Below are positions 1 through 12,020 of a DNA stretch of 64,000 bases, one piece after another (position 1 is the stretch's first letter; the number at the start of each line of letters is the position of its first letter). The stretch spans positions 124,001-188,000 of the forward strand of contig NW_006917093.1 in assembly GCF_000516985.1 (NCBI RefSeq), read 5' to 3'. This DNA is from Pestalotiopsis fici W106-1. Taxonomy: Eukaryota; Ascomycota; Sordariomycetes; Amphisphaeriales; Sporocadaceae. The position numbers and the translations under genes are program-made. The notes under the pieces are model-generated. The model worked only from the letters and a program-made list of their open reading frames with translations, was not told the origin of the DNA and ran no database searches.

Positions 1-1042
1 GGTAAGGCTGAACCAACAAGGGACTGCAGAATTGGCGATCGACAGATGCTCATTACTTTCGAGTGAAACACTTGGGCTTCGGCAGACGATATAGATCAAC
101 AAAAAGTCGACAATCTTGAGTGATTGACGATGCAGCCGTTTCATTGGATGACATATGCAACATACTTGCATTCGCTTGGGGGCAATGAGTGCGTTAACCT
201 CTGACTTCATCTTCAGTACCTAGGCAAGGTACTTTGAACGTACCATGTTCTTGTCTGTCGAGGGTTGAATTCAACCAAAAGCCTTACCCACCAGCGCATG
301 GAGATCTTCACAAAGGATGGGTATCCATCGCGAGCATCACCATGCCTTGAACAGATTGAGCTTTTTGCTCATTCATGAGAGGGCAAGATGATAAGACTGC
401 AGTCGTCCACAACGGCCATTGCAAGATCCCGTAAGCCCGTTCAATCCGAATAGTGCCCAGGAGGTTTTCACTGGTTCGGGGCGCTTGACAGTTCAGGCCT
501 GGCGCATCGAGCCGCTGCAGGCCCAAGAGGCTAGACCGGATTAGAGCCAACAGAGACGTGCAACAGGAAGGATTTGGGGCAGTGCTTCGCCGCTGCTGCC
601 TTGTCTCTGCCTGGCCCTCCCTGTAATACCTGGGCCTGCCTGTGCCCCAAACAGGGTATTGAAAGGTATCTTGCAGATAGAACAGGGGTAAGAGACGCCT
701 GTTTGGGGCGATTAACAGGTCACTAACGCACACCTTAAATGGAGCTGAGCAATCCCCGGGGCCCATTCACTCTTTCATTTTCATCATTCCCGCATACGAA
801 TCCACTTGTTAGGTACCTGCTTTGAAGGTTTCTTAAATAAGACGTTGAGCCGCTGTCCCGGGTGCCCGTCGATTACACACTTTATTCTACTTTTCATACT
901 TTGGCGGCTGCTTTGTTTTACTGCCACGAGGGAAAAAGCATTCATCCCTTCTTACATCTTGCCACTACATTCCTTCTTTTGAACATTTTCTATTACAAAC
1001 TCAATTCTTGTTTCCTAATAACCTGAACCCGTCCCTTTCAAA
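1..1042. other. Upstream intergenic region of the first gene
   Basis: No supportable gene. A 152-codon open frame on the minus strand (308-766) has no recognisable domain and an irregular composition, so it is left out. The last 90 bases before the start codon at 1043 are rich in C and T, as is usual around transcription starts in filamentous fungi, so the promoter and leader of the membrane-protein gene probably lie between about 780 and 1042. Confidence 0.5.
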
Positions 1043-2110
1043 ATGTATCGGGACATTGCTACGCATGTCTACAGGCGTGCTGTTGAAGACGATGCCGTCT
1101 ATCAGTTGCCCGGCTGGGCTTTCGGAATTGCGCTGCTAGATGTCATCATCTTTCTGCCCTTTATCCTGGTCGTTGGCTACACCTTCCAGAATGTCTTTCC
1201 CGTCATCGCCATGATTGAGGACCCTTCGCCTCCCGCTTACGAACCCGTCTCTCTAAACGCCGAAACCGAATCCCTGGCCGAGGACAATGCCCCCATCGCC
1301 GACGAGGCCGCTCGTGCTGGCCAGGACACCCGCGCCATCAGCTCCAGCTTCCGCAGCCTCCACCGCACCATGACTGGCATCTCTGGCTGGAAGTCCTACT
1401 TCCGTGGCCTTGCCTGCTGGGCCGCCCTGACCGTCTCCACCATGTTTGTCTACGGTATCGTCAGTGCCCTGCCCTTCATTCCTGCCATTGTGGCCGCCAT
1501 GATCTCTGCAGTCGCCCTCGTCCAGCTATACTGTGCCTGGCTGCACATTGTCATCTCGACTCCCTCCGAGAAGCGTTTCTACCAGCGTCTTCCCCCCTTC
1601 AAGAAGGCATTCCAAGCTTGCGCCTTGCCCACAGTCATCTACTTTCTTGCTTTGGAGTTCCACTCCTGGGTTCCCAAGTTCTTGATTGGTGTCTTGGGCA
1701 TGACCACCTACGACCCTTCGAACCCGACTCAGGTCCCTCAGCCTTCCCCTAGTGACTCGTGGAAGGGCTTCCTCGTCTTCCTTGTCACCATGGCTCTCAC
1801 CGTCTTTGTCACTATCCCAGCCCACGTGGTCCTGACCCGTACCCAGGCCTCCCTCCTGCCTGAGGAGGATGAGACCATTGTGCCTTTTGACCGATCCTTT
1901 CAGGGTAAGCTCGAGCCCGCCATTGTTGGCGGCCGCGGCTACGTCACCATCAAGGATGCGTGGGAGACCTTTTCCCGCGCCTCTTGGATTCGACTGGTCA
2001 AGCTTTACGTCAAGATCTTTGTTGCCACCATGGCCGTTTACTTGGGCTTCGCTCTGATCATCATCCCCGAGGTACTTATTATTGCCAGCGGCACCAAGAA
2101 GGCCCAATAA
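1043..2110 (+). CDS. Multi-pass membrane protein, fungal-specific family
   Basis: Intronless frame of 355 residues starting at the first ATG after a CT-rich leader. Hydrophobic segments are visible at about residues 26-48, two more around 120-170, one near 195-215, one near 240-262 and a last one near 325-347, so roughly six membrane spans. A Pro/Glu/Asp-rich, probably cytosolic loop (about 58-105) follows the first span. Near the C terminus is a polar stretch containing IVPFDRSF and a GGRGY motif that looks conserved. From memory, proteins of this shape in ascomycetes are often labelled 'ubiquitin carrier protein', but I see no E2 fold or active-site cysteine context, so that name should not be trusted. 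Function unknown. It converges with the BRE4-like gene, whose stop lies 485 bp downstream. Confidence 0.85.
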   Translation: MYRDIATHVYRRAVEDDAVYQLPGWAFGIALLDVIIFLPFILVVGYTFQNVFPVIAMIEDPSPPAYEPVSLNAETESLAEDNAPIADEAARAGQDTRAISSSFRSLHRTMTGISGWKSYFRGLACWAALTVSTMFVYGIVSALPFIPAIVAAMISAVALVQLYCAWLHIVISTPSEKRFYQRLPPFKKAFQACALPTVIYFLALEFHSWVPKFLIGVLGMTTYDPSNPTQVPQPSPSDSWKGFLVFLVTMALTVFVTIPAHVVLTRTQASLLPEEDETIVPFDRSFQGKLEPAIVGGRGYVTIKDAWETFSRASWIRLVKLYVKIFVATMAVYLGFALIIIPEVLIIASGTKKAQ

Positions 2111-2595
2111 ATGGGTGCTTGGTCGAGAGATTCATGAGAGCGTGGCAATGACACCTTGGATGGAATCTGTTCCTAGGTCATTGTTTTAGCGTCGGATTTA
2201 GAAACTGGAACAATTTTGCCTCTAGCTTGCATTTATTTGTGAAATTATAAATCATCTCAGGAAGGAATCGGATTGGTCTTTTTCTCGAAACAGGAGCATT
2301 CGGCTCAACTCTCATCATCAACCATGATATCCACAAAGTAAAAAAAAAAAAAAAAAAAATCAATGTCAAAATGTTTTCTATATTCCAACCATTGTCTTTC
2401 GTTTGCAGAAACAAAAGTGACGCATGTTTGAATTCACCAGAATGATTACAAATCGCCCAATGACGTTGCATGTTTTACATCGTCTTTGGCCAACTTTAAT
2501 GTGGTCGGCGTCTATCTTGTCTATTACATTATGTTCGATGCGTGGTTCTCGTAAATACATTAGATAGGCCAAGAATCTTGATTCCCGACCAGATT

Positions 2596-5500
2596 CTACA
2601 TAGCCCACGTCTTGGATCTCTGAGGTCCTTTACCTTTGGGATCAGCTATACTGGCTCGTCTCCCCCTTTCGGCCTTTTGCTCTTCCATCCTTCTAGTACG
2701 GACGCGCTGCAAGCTCATGGGCAATTCTTCGACAATATCGTCCTCGGAGTCAGATTCCACAGCCGTCTCGGCGCCCACGCGGCCGCCAAAGGAGAAGCGC
2801 TTCTTGAGCGTCGTCGTGCCCTGCGAGTCGCTGCGGCCCGCCGACGTCGAGGGACGACCTCGTCGCCGATTGCGAATGCTGGCGTCGGCGTTACTCTTGA
2901 TCTTTTCAATCGTCAATTCCGTCTCGGCGGCCGTGGCAGACGCGAATTCTCGCGCCTTGATCTTGGCAATGTATTCGTGGAACTTGGGCCGTTCGAGCAT
3001 ACCCGTCCGAAACGCGTTGACGCCGACAAGCAGCTTGGCCAGGTCAACCAGCTCTTCCAGGTATTCAATAATTTCCATGAGTCCGGCTGAGCCGGCGTTC
3101 CACGAGAGGAACTTTTGCTTCGTGACCGACTTCAAGACATGTGCCTCGGGCGCCATGGAAGATCGGCGCGAGTGCCTTCCGGGATGGATACTAGCAGGAC
3201 GACTCGGAGGGGCCGAACGGTTGCGCTCCAACATGAGCTCGCGCACTCTGGTGACATAGCGAAGATGCGCCACGCGGCTGGACGGCAGGAATTGAGGCAG
3301 AGGTAGCCTCGTGGTCAATGCCTCGTGCACGGCAAAGAGTGTCAGGGTAATGCTTGCCGCCATGTTGCGACGATAAGGGAGGACGAATTCGTTCAACTCC
3401 TCAAGCACCGCGCTGCCATATGCTTCCCTGAGATGTAAGACGTGGTCCATGCGATCCACAATTTGGTGAAGAACATAGATGATCTCGTTATATATCATTG
3501 CCTGCCCTCGGAAACTGCCCTTTAGACGCGGCTCCGTGAGGGTAAATGGAAGAAAAGTCTGGGCCGCGGCAAGGGCAGATTCTGCCTTGCCTTTTGAGCG
3601 TTTAAATCTGTTTTTCAAAGCCTCTGATCTGAGATCGACGGCGCAAGGGGTCTCGATACCAACTGCGACAGATGATTCCATGTTGGAAATCTGCTTGATT
3701 GCCGAGGCAAGGGATTCAACAAGTCGGTCACGCGCCCGCACAGGGAAAAGGACCATTTCGACAATGAGGGCAGTGGTACCCCCGACCAGGAAACATGTCA
3801 TTCGTTTGACAAAAATCTCCCAAGGATATGTATCGGGTGTAACAATGGTCGCTAAAATTCTCACGAGTCAACAAGCCTCCTCGAACCTGTTCCGAGATCA
3901 AAACTTACCAAGACCAACCACGGACATACTCACGATTGAAATGATGCCTGTCTTGACATAGGGTGTTCCAAGTTGCGTGTAAGATGCTGGTATAGAAGCA
4001 ATGACTAGCACAATCGCAGTAACGATGCGATTGCCCTGCCCAATCTCATAAGACAAGAAGCCGGCCACACATCCATATATGACACCGACGACTCTGAGGA
4101 GAAACCCATTTATAGAAGTTCCGACAGAGACTTCAAAGACGAGAATCAGCTGCAATGATGCCCATGAGGCTCTGATTGAGCTGTACCAAGCATGCGTTGA
4201 TGGGACAAAGCCCGGCCACGTCACCAACCAGCCAGCCACACTCATCTTTAGAGCAAAAGCGAGATCATCTGAGCTTGCAACAAACTCAATGGCATCGGCC
4301 AATAGACCTCGGAGCCAGAGACCAGTGCTTGTCCAAGACTTGCTCGACTGTTTCGCACGAGGCACATTTTTTGGGACTGGCCTTTCCTGCTTTTCATCTA
4401 CCCGGTTTGCTTCCTCATCGCCCAGGTCCCGGCACAGTCGACTGTTTGATGGCGATGGCGTCGGTGCCTCTTCGTCAAGATGTGCGTGCTCTTTGTGACT
4501 TGCTTGGCCAGCTCGTGCTTCCTTTCGAGCACTCTCTGGGACAGCATTGGCATCCTTTTCTCCACCAGTCTTGAGCCAACGCCTCCAACTTATTCGAGGA
4601 AAGTAAAGTCGGCGTCTATTGCGCCGACGCTGCCTCTTGTCCACGAGATCCCTCGATTGTTTGAGCATGTGATTTACCTGAGAAGCTGCTTGTCTCAAGG
4701 TGACCAAGAACGAGCTGATGAGGAATGTCTCTGTGCGCGGCATGACGTCGACCTATAAATGATTTAGCACAGTTCAGGGAAAGGGAGTCATTGCAATTCC
4801 CTTCATACCTTTGCCCCATTGTACGCTATAGCGGCCGCGTGCTCCAGCGCCTCGGCAGAGTCTGTGTCGAATAATTCCAGTGCTTCACTGAAAATACTTG
4901 TACGAAGATCAATCTCTTCCAAAGTAATTCCACGTGGTGCAGGTGCTCCAGAGGGGAGTTTTGCCACATCGTAGCAGTGAGCCAAGGAGCAGGTAATCAA
5001 CTCTACTGCCTCGTGTATCTGATTCTGGAGGACCTTGGCAGGCTCGCGAACTTGTGACAAAATGTGGTCAAAGAGCTCAATATCTGCCGACTCTATCTCC
5101 CGAATAGGCTTTACAAGTTCCAGATTTCTGAGATGCTTGGACTTTTTGCGAACGTTTTTGGGCCGTCCAGTTGATGAGCTGCGAGAAGAAGAGCTATCGT
5201 CGTCATCTGAAGATGTGTCGTTGGAATCCGAGGCATCACTGGACGCATCTGACTCTGAATCGCTGTCCGTATCCGATTCCTGCGATGAAAGGGAGTCTTC
5301 CTCTTCACCAAGCATGGCATACTTGCTCTCACACGCGTTGATGATACTGATTGCATTCTGAACGAGCCGTGACATGGATGTCAAACTAATGGATTTCAGG
5401 GAGGCGGGGTCCAAAACTCCATAAGTTACCTCAAAGTTACATTCTGCCTGGGCCTTTTTGGATCCAGCAAACTTTGTCCTCAACTTTGGTTTCCTGTCGG

Positions 5501-6415
5501 TGAGTGACACGAGCTGCATGTGTAGAGACTGCCCAGTTCCCTTTGCAGGTTGTTCGCCATCAGGTTTGGCGGCGGCCTGATGCTCTGCCCTCGCCGTTGC
5601 AAACCAGTCCACAGCGTCGTCCAGGCATTTGACAGAATCGTGAAGCGTTTCAATGACGGCATTTCCCAGAAAGCCGCTCGATGATTCGGGGAATATGGTC
5701 AAGTTGACGACCAAGACAGCGGCCAGAGCGGATAAAATTGGATATGATATCTGTGAGACGAGTGCACTGGATACGGCTGTTGCCGTGGTGGTCAGAACCG
5801 TCAGACTGATTAAAAGATAGAAAAAGACGAATAAGAACAGCCTGGGCGTAGAGGAACGCAGCAAGCCATGAAGTATAACAGCCAGTGCAAAGAATATGGC
5901 ACGGATGGCATAAGCGGCGCTGATATTAGTGTCGTAAATGAGACTGGAAAGATGGAGGCCCAGGGTCGACCAGCCCAGTCCGAATGCCGTCCCAAAGAAT
6001 ATCAAGAAGAGGGCCTCGGCCATCTGACCAAAACGTTGGCCTGGATGTCCGAATACTGTGACCTGTCCATATATGTCAATGACTAGAGCTAAACAGAGAA
6101 GCCAGGTGATATGTGGGGAAGGGAACTCGAATAACCTCTCAAACAAACAAAGGCATTTTATTCAGTCATTCAATGGGCCCCATCAATGCACTGAGGAAAG
6201 TCAAATTTGGCACATACCATAGGCCCAAGATAGGTAGAGCGACCATAGACCTGGATAACGGCAGGGACCAGGCCCAGCGAAATCATAATGGCTGTGCATA
6301 CCGTGTTCTTCAAGATGCGCTGCCATAGCTGACCCTTCTGGAGGTTGGCCGAAATGGTTGTCCGCCACCGGCTACATCTCTTGCGCAGGCTCCTCAAGTG
6401 ATTTTTCACCACCAT
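2596..6415 (-). CDS. BRE4 / aromatic-acid-exporter-like membrane protein
   Basis: Four exons: 6415-6218, 6137-4809, 4752-3909 and 3851-2596, giving 1208 residues in one frame. Introns are 80, 56 and 57 bp with GTATGT, GTATGA and GTAAGT donors. The protein has two membrane blocks: one near residues 35-200, across the exon 1/2 junction, and a second near 600-760. Each has several hydrophobic helices, as in fungal proteins that pair an ArAE_2_N/FUSC domain with the C-terminal BRE4 domain (formerly DUF2421). Between them lies a hydrophilic linker with a striking acidic Ser/Asp tract in exon 2 (about 5170-5310). The C-terminal third is soluble and ends in a basic, Ser-rich tail. Family members are linked to brefeldin A sensitivity in yeast and resemble plant and bacterial aromatic-acid or malate exporters; substrate and membrane are unknown here. 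The start ATG at 6415 is followed by a basic region before the first span. It is divergent from IST1. Confidence 0.9.
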
Positions 6416-7479
6416 TCTTGCCTTGCTTGATCTAACGTCAACCTTGGAGTCAATCTAGGCATTACACAAATCATGGCCAGAGACGAAACAACTAGTGTCG
6501 GAATTTCAGTCCCGTACATCGGCAGCGATGAGTCAATTGCAAAACATGAATGTCGAGAAAAGATATCGCGCTGTGCTGGGAAATGATAGAGATGAATGTA
6601 ATTCAAAGAATATTGGAGGTCCCGAACTGAAGATTGTCTTGGATGAATGAGTTGGAAGTTCAAGAAACAGCTTGAAGCGGACGTCGGCCGGGATTTTTTT
6701 TTTCTTCTCAATTTTCTATTTTGATAAGAGGCCGTTCCATTGGGCGCGCGCTGAAGCTGCAGCGTACCTGGGGCTTGCTGTTATTGCGGTTCGTCTACGA
6801 ATCATGATCCCTGGCGGCAGCCCAAAAGAGCCGTTTTCTTCGTCATGCCGTTGGTAGTTGCGCTGCGAGTTCTCCATTCAGTAGGCCCAAATAGTTCCCA
6901 AATGGTAACTTGTCAGCCAAAAGGACAATTAGATCAGCCTGCGCCCAACTAGGTTGACCTGGTCAATGGTCTCCATTTATTACCTGATGCCCCATCGATG
7001 CCCAGGTGAATCTTACCTTGTCCAGTTGTCAATTGACTTATTGATACATCCGACACATCTGACAATTGTGATTCAGGGGCTAACACTATTTGCTAACAAT
7101 GAATTATTTTGCAGTCGCTTCGTGATGCTCTGAGAAAAGACCACAAGCTGTGTATCTGCACAGATAGACTGACTCGGGCAATCCGTAAGCATTAAGCAGC
7201 TGTCATAATGCCTAGGCGCAGGCAATTTACGCCTGCCTTGCCCCAGTCGGCTCCTCGCTCAGTGAACCACTGCCCCGCGCCAATGACGCAGCTGGAGGCT
7301 GCCAAGTACAGGTGGGCCGAGCAAGCTGTCAATGGGTTTGGGGGTACGTAGTGCTGCAACGACAGGTGCTCAAGCGTAGCGCGGGGCATCCTCCGTTCTA
7401 CGACTTGACGACGAATTATCGCGAGAACTGCTCGACCTGTGCTGCGCCGACATCGATTCAGATTCGGAATACCTACAAG
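6416..7479. promoter_or_regulatory. Divergent promoter region, BRE4-like gene / IST1
   Basis: A 1.06-kb region between two divergent start codons with no supportable gene. It contains a homopolymer T tract near 6697-6705 and otherwise ordinary composition. Both promoters must lie here, but I see no motif that assigns a specific regulator. Confidence 0.5.
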
Positions 7480-8452
7480 ATGCCTCCCTCTGCGACTCTC
7501 TCAGTGAGTATGATTCAGTGTCCACAACCTGTCTCTGCCCTTGTCCCGGCTGACATTGTGCGACATCCTATAGACCAAGATCAAGGTGCAGCTGAAGCTC
7601 TCCATCGCACGTCTGCGAATGGTTCAGCAACGCGATGAAGCCCTCTCAAAGACCTCACGGCGGGCCATGGCACAGTTACTAGAGGTTGGGAAGATAGATT
7701 CGGCCAAGATTCGCGTGGAGAACATTATCCGGTCCGATATTACCATTGAGCTATACGAAATCCTCGAGCTATATTGCGAGCTCCTGCTTGCGCGCGCCGG
7801 ATTGCTGGACTCGCCCACCTGCGACCCGGGCTTGGAAGAGGCTGTCAAGAGTATTATATATGCTGCGCCCAAGACCGAGATCAAGGAGCTGCACCAAGTT
7901 CGGGCGCTCCTTGCCGAGAAGTTTGGCAAAGAGTTTGCTTTGGCCGCCATTGACAACACTGACGGCAAAGTGTCCGAAAAGGTTGTGAAGAAACTGAGTG
8001 TGACGCCTCCGAGAGAAGAACTTGTACAGGGCTACCTAGAGGAAATCGCCAGGGCATATGGTGTCGACTGGCCCAAGAAGCCCAGGGACCTCGGAGAACC
8101 ACCAGCATTTATAGATGACGACGATGACGACGATACTCCTAGTGGTGGACAGGCGCAGAAAATTATCGAGCCAGAACTCCCTGCCGACAGCAGAGAGGCC
8201 CAAGAACGAGAGGATCTCAGCAGGGCAACGCCTCCACGGAACCTTGATAACCCTCTCCATATCACACCGTCGAGTCCATCGTCTGAGAACCCTAGACCCA
8301 AGGTCACTCTTAATCATATGGAGCTGAAACCCAGCAAAAAGATGCAAGATGCTGGACTTGCCAAGAAGAGGGGAGACAAGAGCGATGGACCTGGTGGCAG
8401 TGTCCCAGACGTTAGTGAGCTGGCGGCAAGATTTGCAGCTCTCAAACGGTGA
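7480..8452 (+). CDS. IST1: Ist1, ESCRT-III regulator
   Basis: Two exons, 7480-7503 and 7574-8452, give 300 residues. The first exon encodes only MPPSATLS and is joined through a 70-bp intron (GTGAGT...TATAG) to TKIKVQLKLSIARLRM. Residues 1 to about 185 form the basic, helical Ist1 domain typical of this ESCRT-III-like family. A poly-Asp stretch follows (about 210-218), then a Ser/Pro/Glu-rich linker. The C terminus, with SELAARFAALKR, fits a MIM1 motif that binds the MIT domain of Vps4. Known role of the family: modulating Vps4 recruitment and ESCRT-III disassembly at endosomes during multivesicular-body sorting. The domain, length and C-terminal motif agree, so the call is firm. Confidence 0.95.
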
Positions 8453-9499
8453 GACCAGAAGCATTCACACTAGCAGTTGCACATTATCAAGCGAAACAGT
8501 ATTTAATTGATATTATTCGAGCATTGGTTGACTTGAGCTACAGTAATCCCGCGTTAAGCAACTCCTGATTGATATACAGTAACAACAAACAGGCCCTTTA
8601 TCCTTTCCTGGTGCTTAATCGCTAATGAGACGGCGTGCTTCGTTTTTCTTACCGTGCTAGGTAACAACCTGAAGTATGCTGATGGAATTTGTGCCCAAGC
8701 CTGAGCTGGTAGATGTTGAAGTGGCATAATGATTTTGCTTATGAAAAGGGCACTACTCTGCTCATGAAGAACAGAGAACTCAAGCCAGACAGTTCTGTTA
8801 CAAACTATACTATTGAAAGCAGAGGACCTCGACTTGACCGAACACTAGACAACTATAATGAATATTTGTCCACCTATCTAGGTAGCTAGGGAATACCCCA
8901 TTGTGGGTACTCTACGTAAATGCTGATTATTCCAATGTCCTGCTATCTCAAGGCCAGGTGGGCAACCAACACACCAGCCAGTCAAAAGATAGTTCTGGTC
9001 CTCCAGTTTTGCATGAATGAAAAGAGCAAACGAATGTCATACGAAGCTTCTAAAAGTCTTTGTTTCAAATATTACTTCCACAACCTCAAAACTTGAAAAC
9101 CTTACCTAAGAGCTGCAACGGGCACAGTAAAGGGGACGCTTCTGCATGTCCAAGAATCGTGAGTTGCCGTTTGCTCTTTATCTGGGGACTTGCTGCTTGA
9201 TCCACATGGATCTCTTGTTATCCTCAAACGTCGACGACGAAGAAGGCACGTCTTTGACCAACACAGGAACTTGCTACTGCAGGCAATTGCCCGTTTGTCC
9301 ACCCTACCACTCGTTCATCCTTCTCCACTGCCCATAGCAGCTGAGCAAACGGTGCGGTCAACACGCTTCTTTGATTTATTGAAATCGCGTCCATTCCAAT
9401 CCCACCTTCTGGTTCTACAAATTGACAACGTTAGCAATCGTCTCATCTCTCTGTTCAACCACCGTGTAGTGTTGGTTTGTCCTATTGGAAGTTGCCATT
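8453..9499. other. Intergenic region, no gene seen
   Basis: About 1.05 kb between IST1 and the zinc-knuckle gene, both on the plus strand. It should hold the IST1 3' end and the promoter of the next gene. Frames here are short and composition is unremarkable. The stretch 9380-9490 is pyrimidine-rich, as expected for a leader. Confidence 0.4.
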
Positions 9500-11684
9500 A
9501 TGGACTTGAGCCATAACCTCGAGATCCTTTCCATCGAGAGGTTGGAAAATGTCTCCCTTGAAGACCTTGGAGCTCGAGTTGACCGAAACATTTATTCTAC
9601 CATCTCCAAGCAACAGGCTCTCGACACATATTTGGGGTGGCTTCGAGAGCAGCTCTCCAGGGACATGTTTGTCCAAGAGGTGGACATCATCAAGGACTGG
9701 ACCACATCCCTACTCAATCGAAGCTTCAACAAAGAGGACATTTTAACATCGTTCAAGCAGTGGCAAAATCAAGAAGCATTGGTTGACCGGTCAACCCTTC
9801 GCAGGTTTTTGATGGTTGAGCGGGAGCTGTCTGATTTTCTAGAAAACCCGACTCGTGGCAACAGCACCAAAAGGGAGCAGTCGCCTCCTACGGAAAAGGA
9901 AAATATTGAGCCTCGCTCTCGAACGGCAAAACGACAGACTGGGGCAAACGAAACTCCTGTGGGAGAACGTCGACCTTTGGGGACCTCTTCCACCCATCGC
10001 GAGGTTTCAAAGAAACAATCCAGCGGCCCGGTTCATTTAACAATGCGCCCAAGTCACAAGAATCATACATTACCGAGTATCAGCTCCACGCCTAGAACAG
10101 CTGGTCATTCCTCTGTGGCGGACAAGGAGGGAGGCCACTCTGACAGGAATAACCTCGACTCGTCTACAGAAAAGACGCCTCGGGGTCGTCATTCGGATGA
10201 TGATATGCCAGTTTGGGCGAGTTACCCCAAGGACTACAAGACAGCAGTGAAGAATGGCTCCTTGGATAATACCCACCCTCACAAGGGTTACGTCTGCAAT
10301 CGTTGTGGCCAAGGGGGTAAGAGACATTGCCCTTAGCAGAGTACACCATGAAAGCGAACTGACTTTGTTGAAAGGTCATTGGGTTCATCTCTGTCCGACG
10401 AATTTGGACCCCTCTTATGACTCTGCTCCAGCCCCGGATTATGCATGCAAATTGTGCGGAGAGAAGGGTCTACATTTTTGGTGCCTATGCCCGTCGAACA
10501 AAGACAAATCGTCAATAACTCAACAGCGAAAGAGAGCTGGTATCCCTGCCTCGATCGAACTCGTGCGAGAGAAAAGACGATCACCTGAAGTTCTTAGAAT
10601 TTCTGCTCGTGCCAGAGACACGTCTCGTTCTCGGCGTAGGGAAACAGAGGGCCATGATCAGCGCTATCGAGCTGATCAACGCTCATACTCTCCTCGCCGC
10701 CGGGATGACAGAAGTTTGGCAGGGGAGCGTATTCGGCGTTCTCCAGGTCAGGAACGCTCGAGACTTTCACCTCGGCGTGAGCGCGCTGTGCATTCGCCGT
10801 ACCGTGAGCGTTCCTGGCGTTCAAGGAGCCGGGAACGCGATGAGGACGTGGACAGAAAATCTCGGACTCGGCAACATGACGGAAGAGTCACGACTAACCA
10901 CTCTAGAACAAAGGACTCATCAACACGCAGTCGGTCGAGACAGAGCCAGTCTAGCCGTAGAAGATCAGAAAGACGCCGTCATCACGTTGACACTTACCCA
11001 CGTGATCATGGCCGACTTCGTTATGAGAGTGATGATGGTAATGACACCTACGCTGACTCCCGGGAGAAGCCTGGTCACAGGGTTGCAAGCAACACGCCTA
11101 GAACGCCCTCTCCTAGCATTCGGCTGGGATCGGTGACTCCATGTCCCGGCGAAGCCATGGTTGACGCCGACACTCCCTCTACACAAGACGCTCAAACATC
11201 TGAAGCTGTCGCTGAAGCCAATCTTTTCCTTTGCAGTCTCGACAATCAAATTCTAGAGGACCATGTTGAGAGAGCCTGCAAGCAAGAGATGACTTCAATC
11301 ATGGAAGTGGTCTGCGGAGACGAAGACCCTTTCCTTTACCAAGACAACCACGGTGTCCTCTGTAAAAGAGTCACCAACCCCCCTTATGATGATCAAGTTG
11401 TGCAACTCTTTGCACTCCGATCCAACCCCATCATTCGGCCCCAAACCAAGCGAGCCCCAGCTTTGAATTACTGGGACAACAATGTCCAGTCCAAATTTGA
11501 GGATAGTGAGTCATGCCATTGCTTCCAGACGTCCTTCTGGCACTAACCTGTCGAAGTGGCTCCCGAGGATCATTATGTCTTCCACTGACAGGGCAGAGCT
11601 GAGGCAAAAGTGCATCTGATTTCAAGAGGTCTGCGTATCACGGAGTTCCGGAAAGGCCTTGATATTATTACCATGGAGTTGTGA
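9500..11684 (+). CDS. CCHC zinc-knuckle protein with RS-rich region
   Basis: Exons 9500-10316 and 10375-11505 are well supported: the 58-bp intron splits the first zinc knuckle and splicing restores it. A third exon, tentatively 11599-11684, is the least certain; the total is then 677 residues. Residues 1-115 are predicted helical. Two knuckles follow: CNRCGQGGHWVHLC (C-X2-C-X4-H-X4-C) and CKLCGEKGLHFWC.C (C-X2-C-X5-H-X4-C). Downstream is a long Arg/Ser region with many RS, RE and RD dipeptides (about 10600-11000), then an acidic C-terminal region. The first knuckle resembles that of Mpe1/RBBP6, but no DWNN or RING domain is visible. CCHC knuckles plus an RS tract suggest an RNA-binding, splicing- or 3'-end-related nuclear protein; this is inference. 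I chose the ATG at 9500. Confidence 0.8.
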
Positions 11685-12020
11685 GGACGCAAGGGTCCGC
11701 GCGGACGTCTCTGCTGCTGTTTGTTTTGTTTGCTGCCAAGCTATGAGGTACCTTATTTTGCGAGACTATGAGCATAGATAGTAACTAAACCACTTGCCAT
11801 ATACACTATTGTTCCCGTCTCTTGATAACAGGATGCTGCTTGGACCTGTTGTTATCATTGTAAAAATGTGAATCTTTGATAGACTATGCAATCAAGATAT
11901 TATACTGCCTTGGACATGTTCAAGGGCCTCTTCCCAGGCCCATCTTGTCAAGAGACATAACTCCCAAACGCCATGCAAATGCTTTTCAAATGAAATATGG
12001 ACCTCCTCTTTGCAATGTCC
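11685..12020. other. Convergent 3' intergenic region
   Basis: A 336-bp AT-rich spacer between the convergent stop codons of the zinc-knuckle gene and the AP-2 sigma gene. It should contain both polyadenylation regions. No gene is seen. Confidence 0.5.

Noticed and set aside
308..766. 152-codon open frame on the minus strand
   Set aside because: No domain, irregular composition, lies in the promoter region of the next gene, and no splice-compatible extension.
1526..2107. 193-codon minus-strand frame inside the first gene
   Set aside because: Shadow of the strongly coding plus-strand frame that has clear membrane segments.
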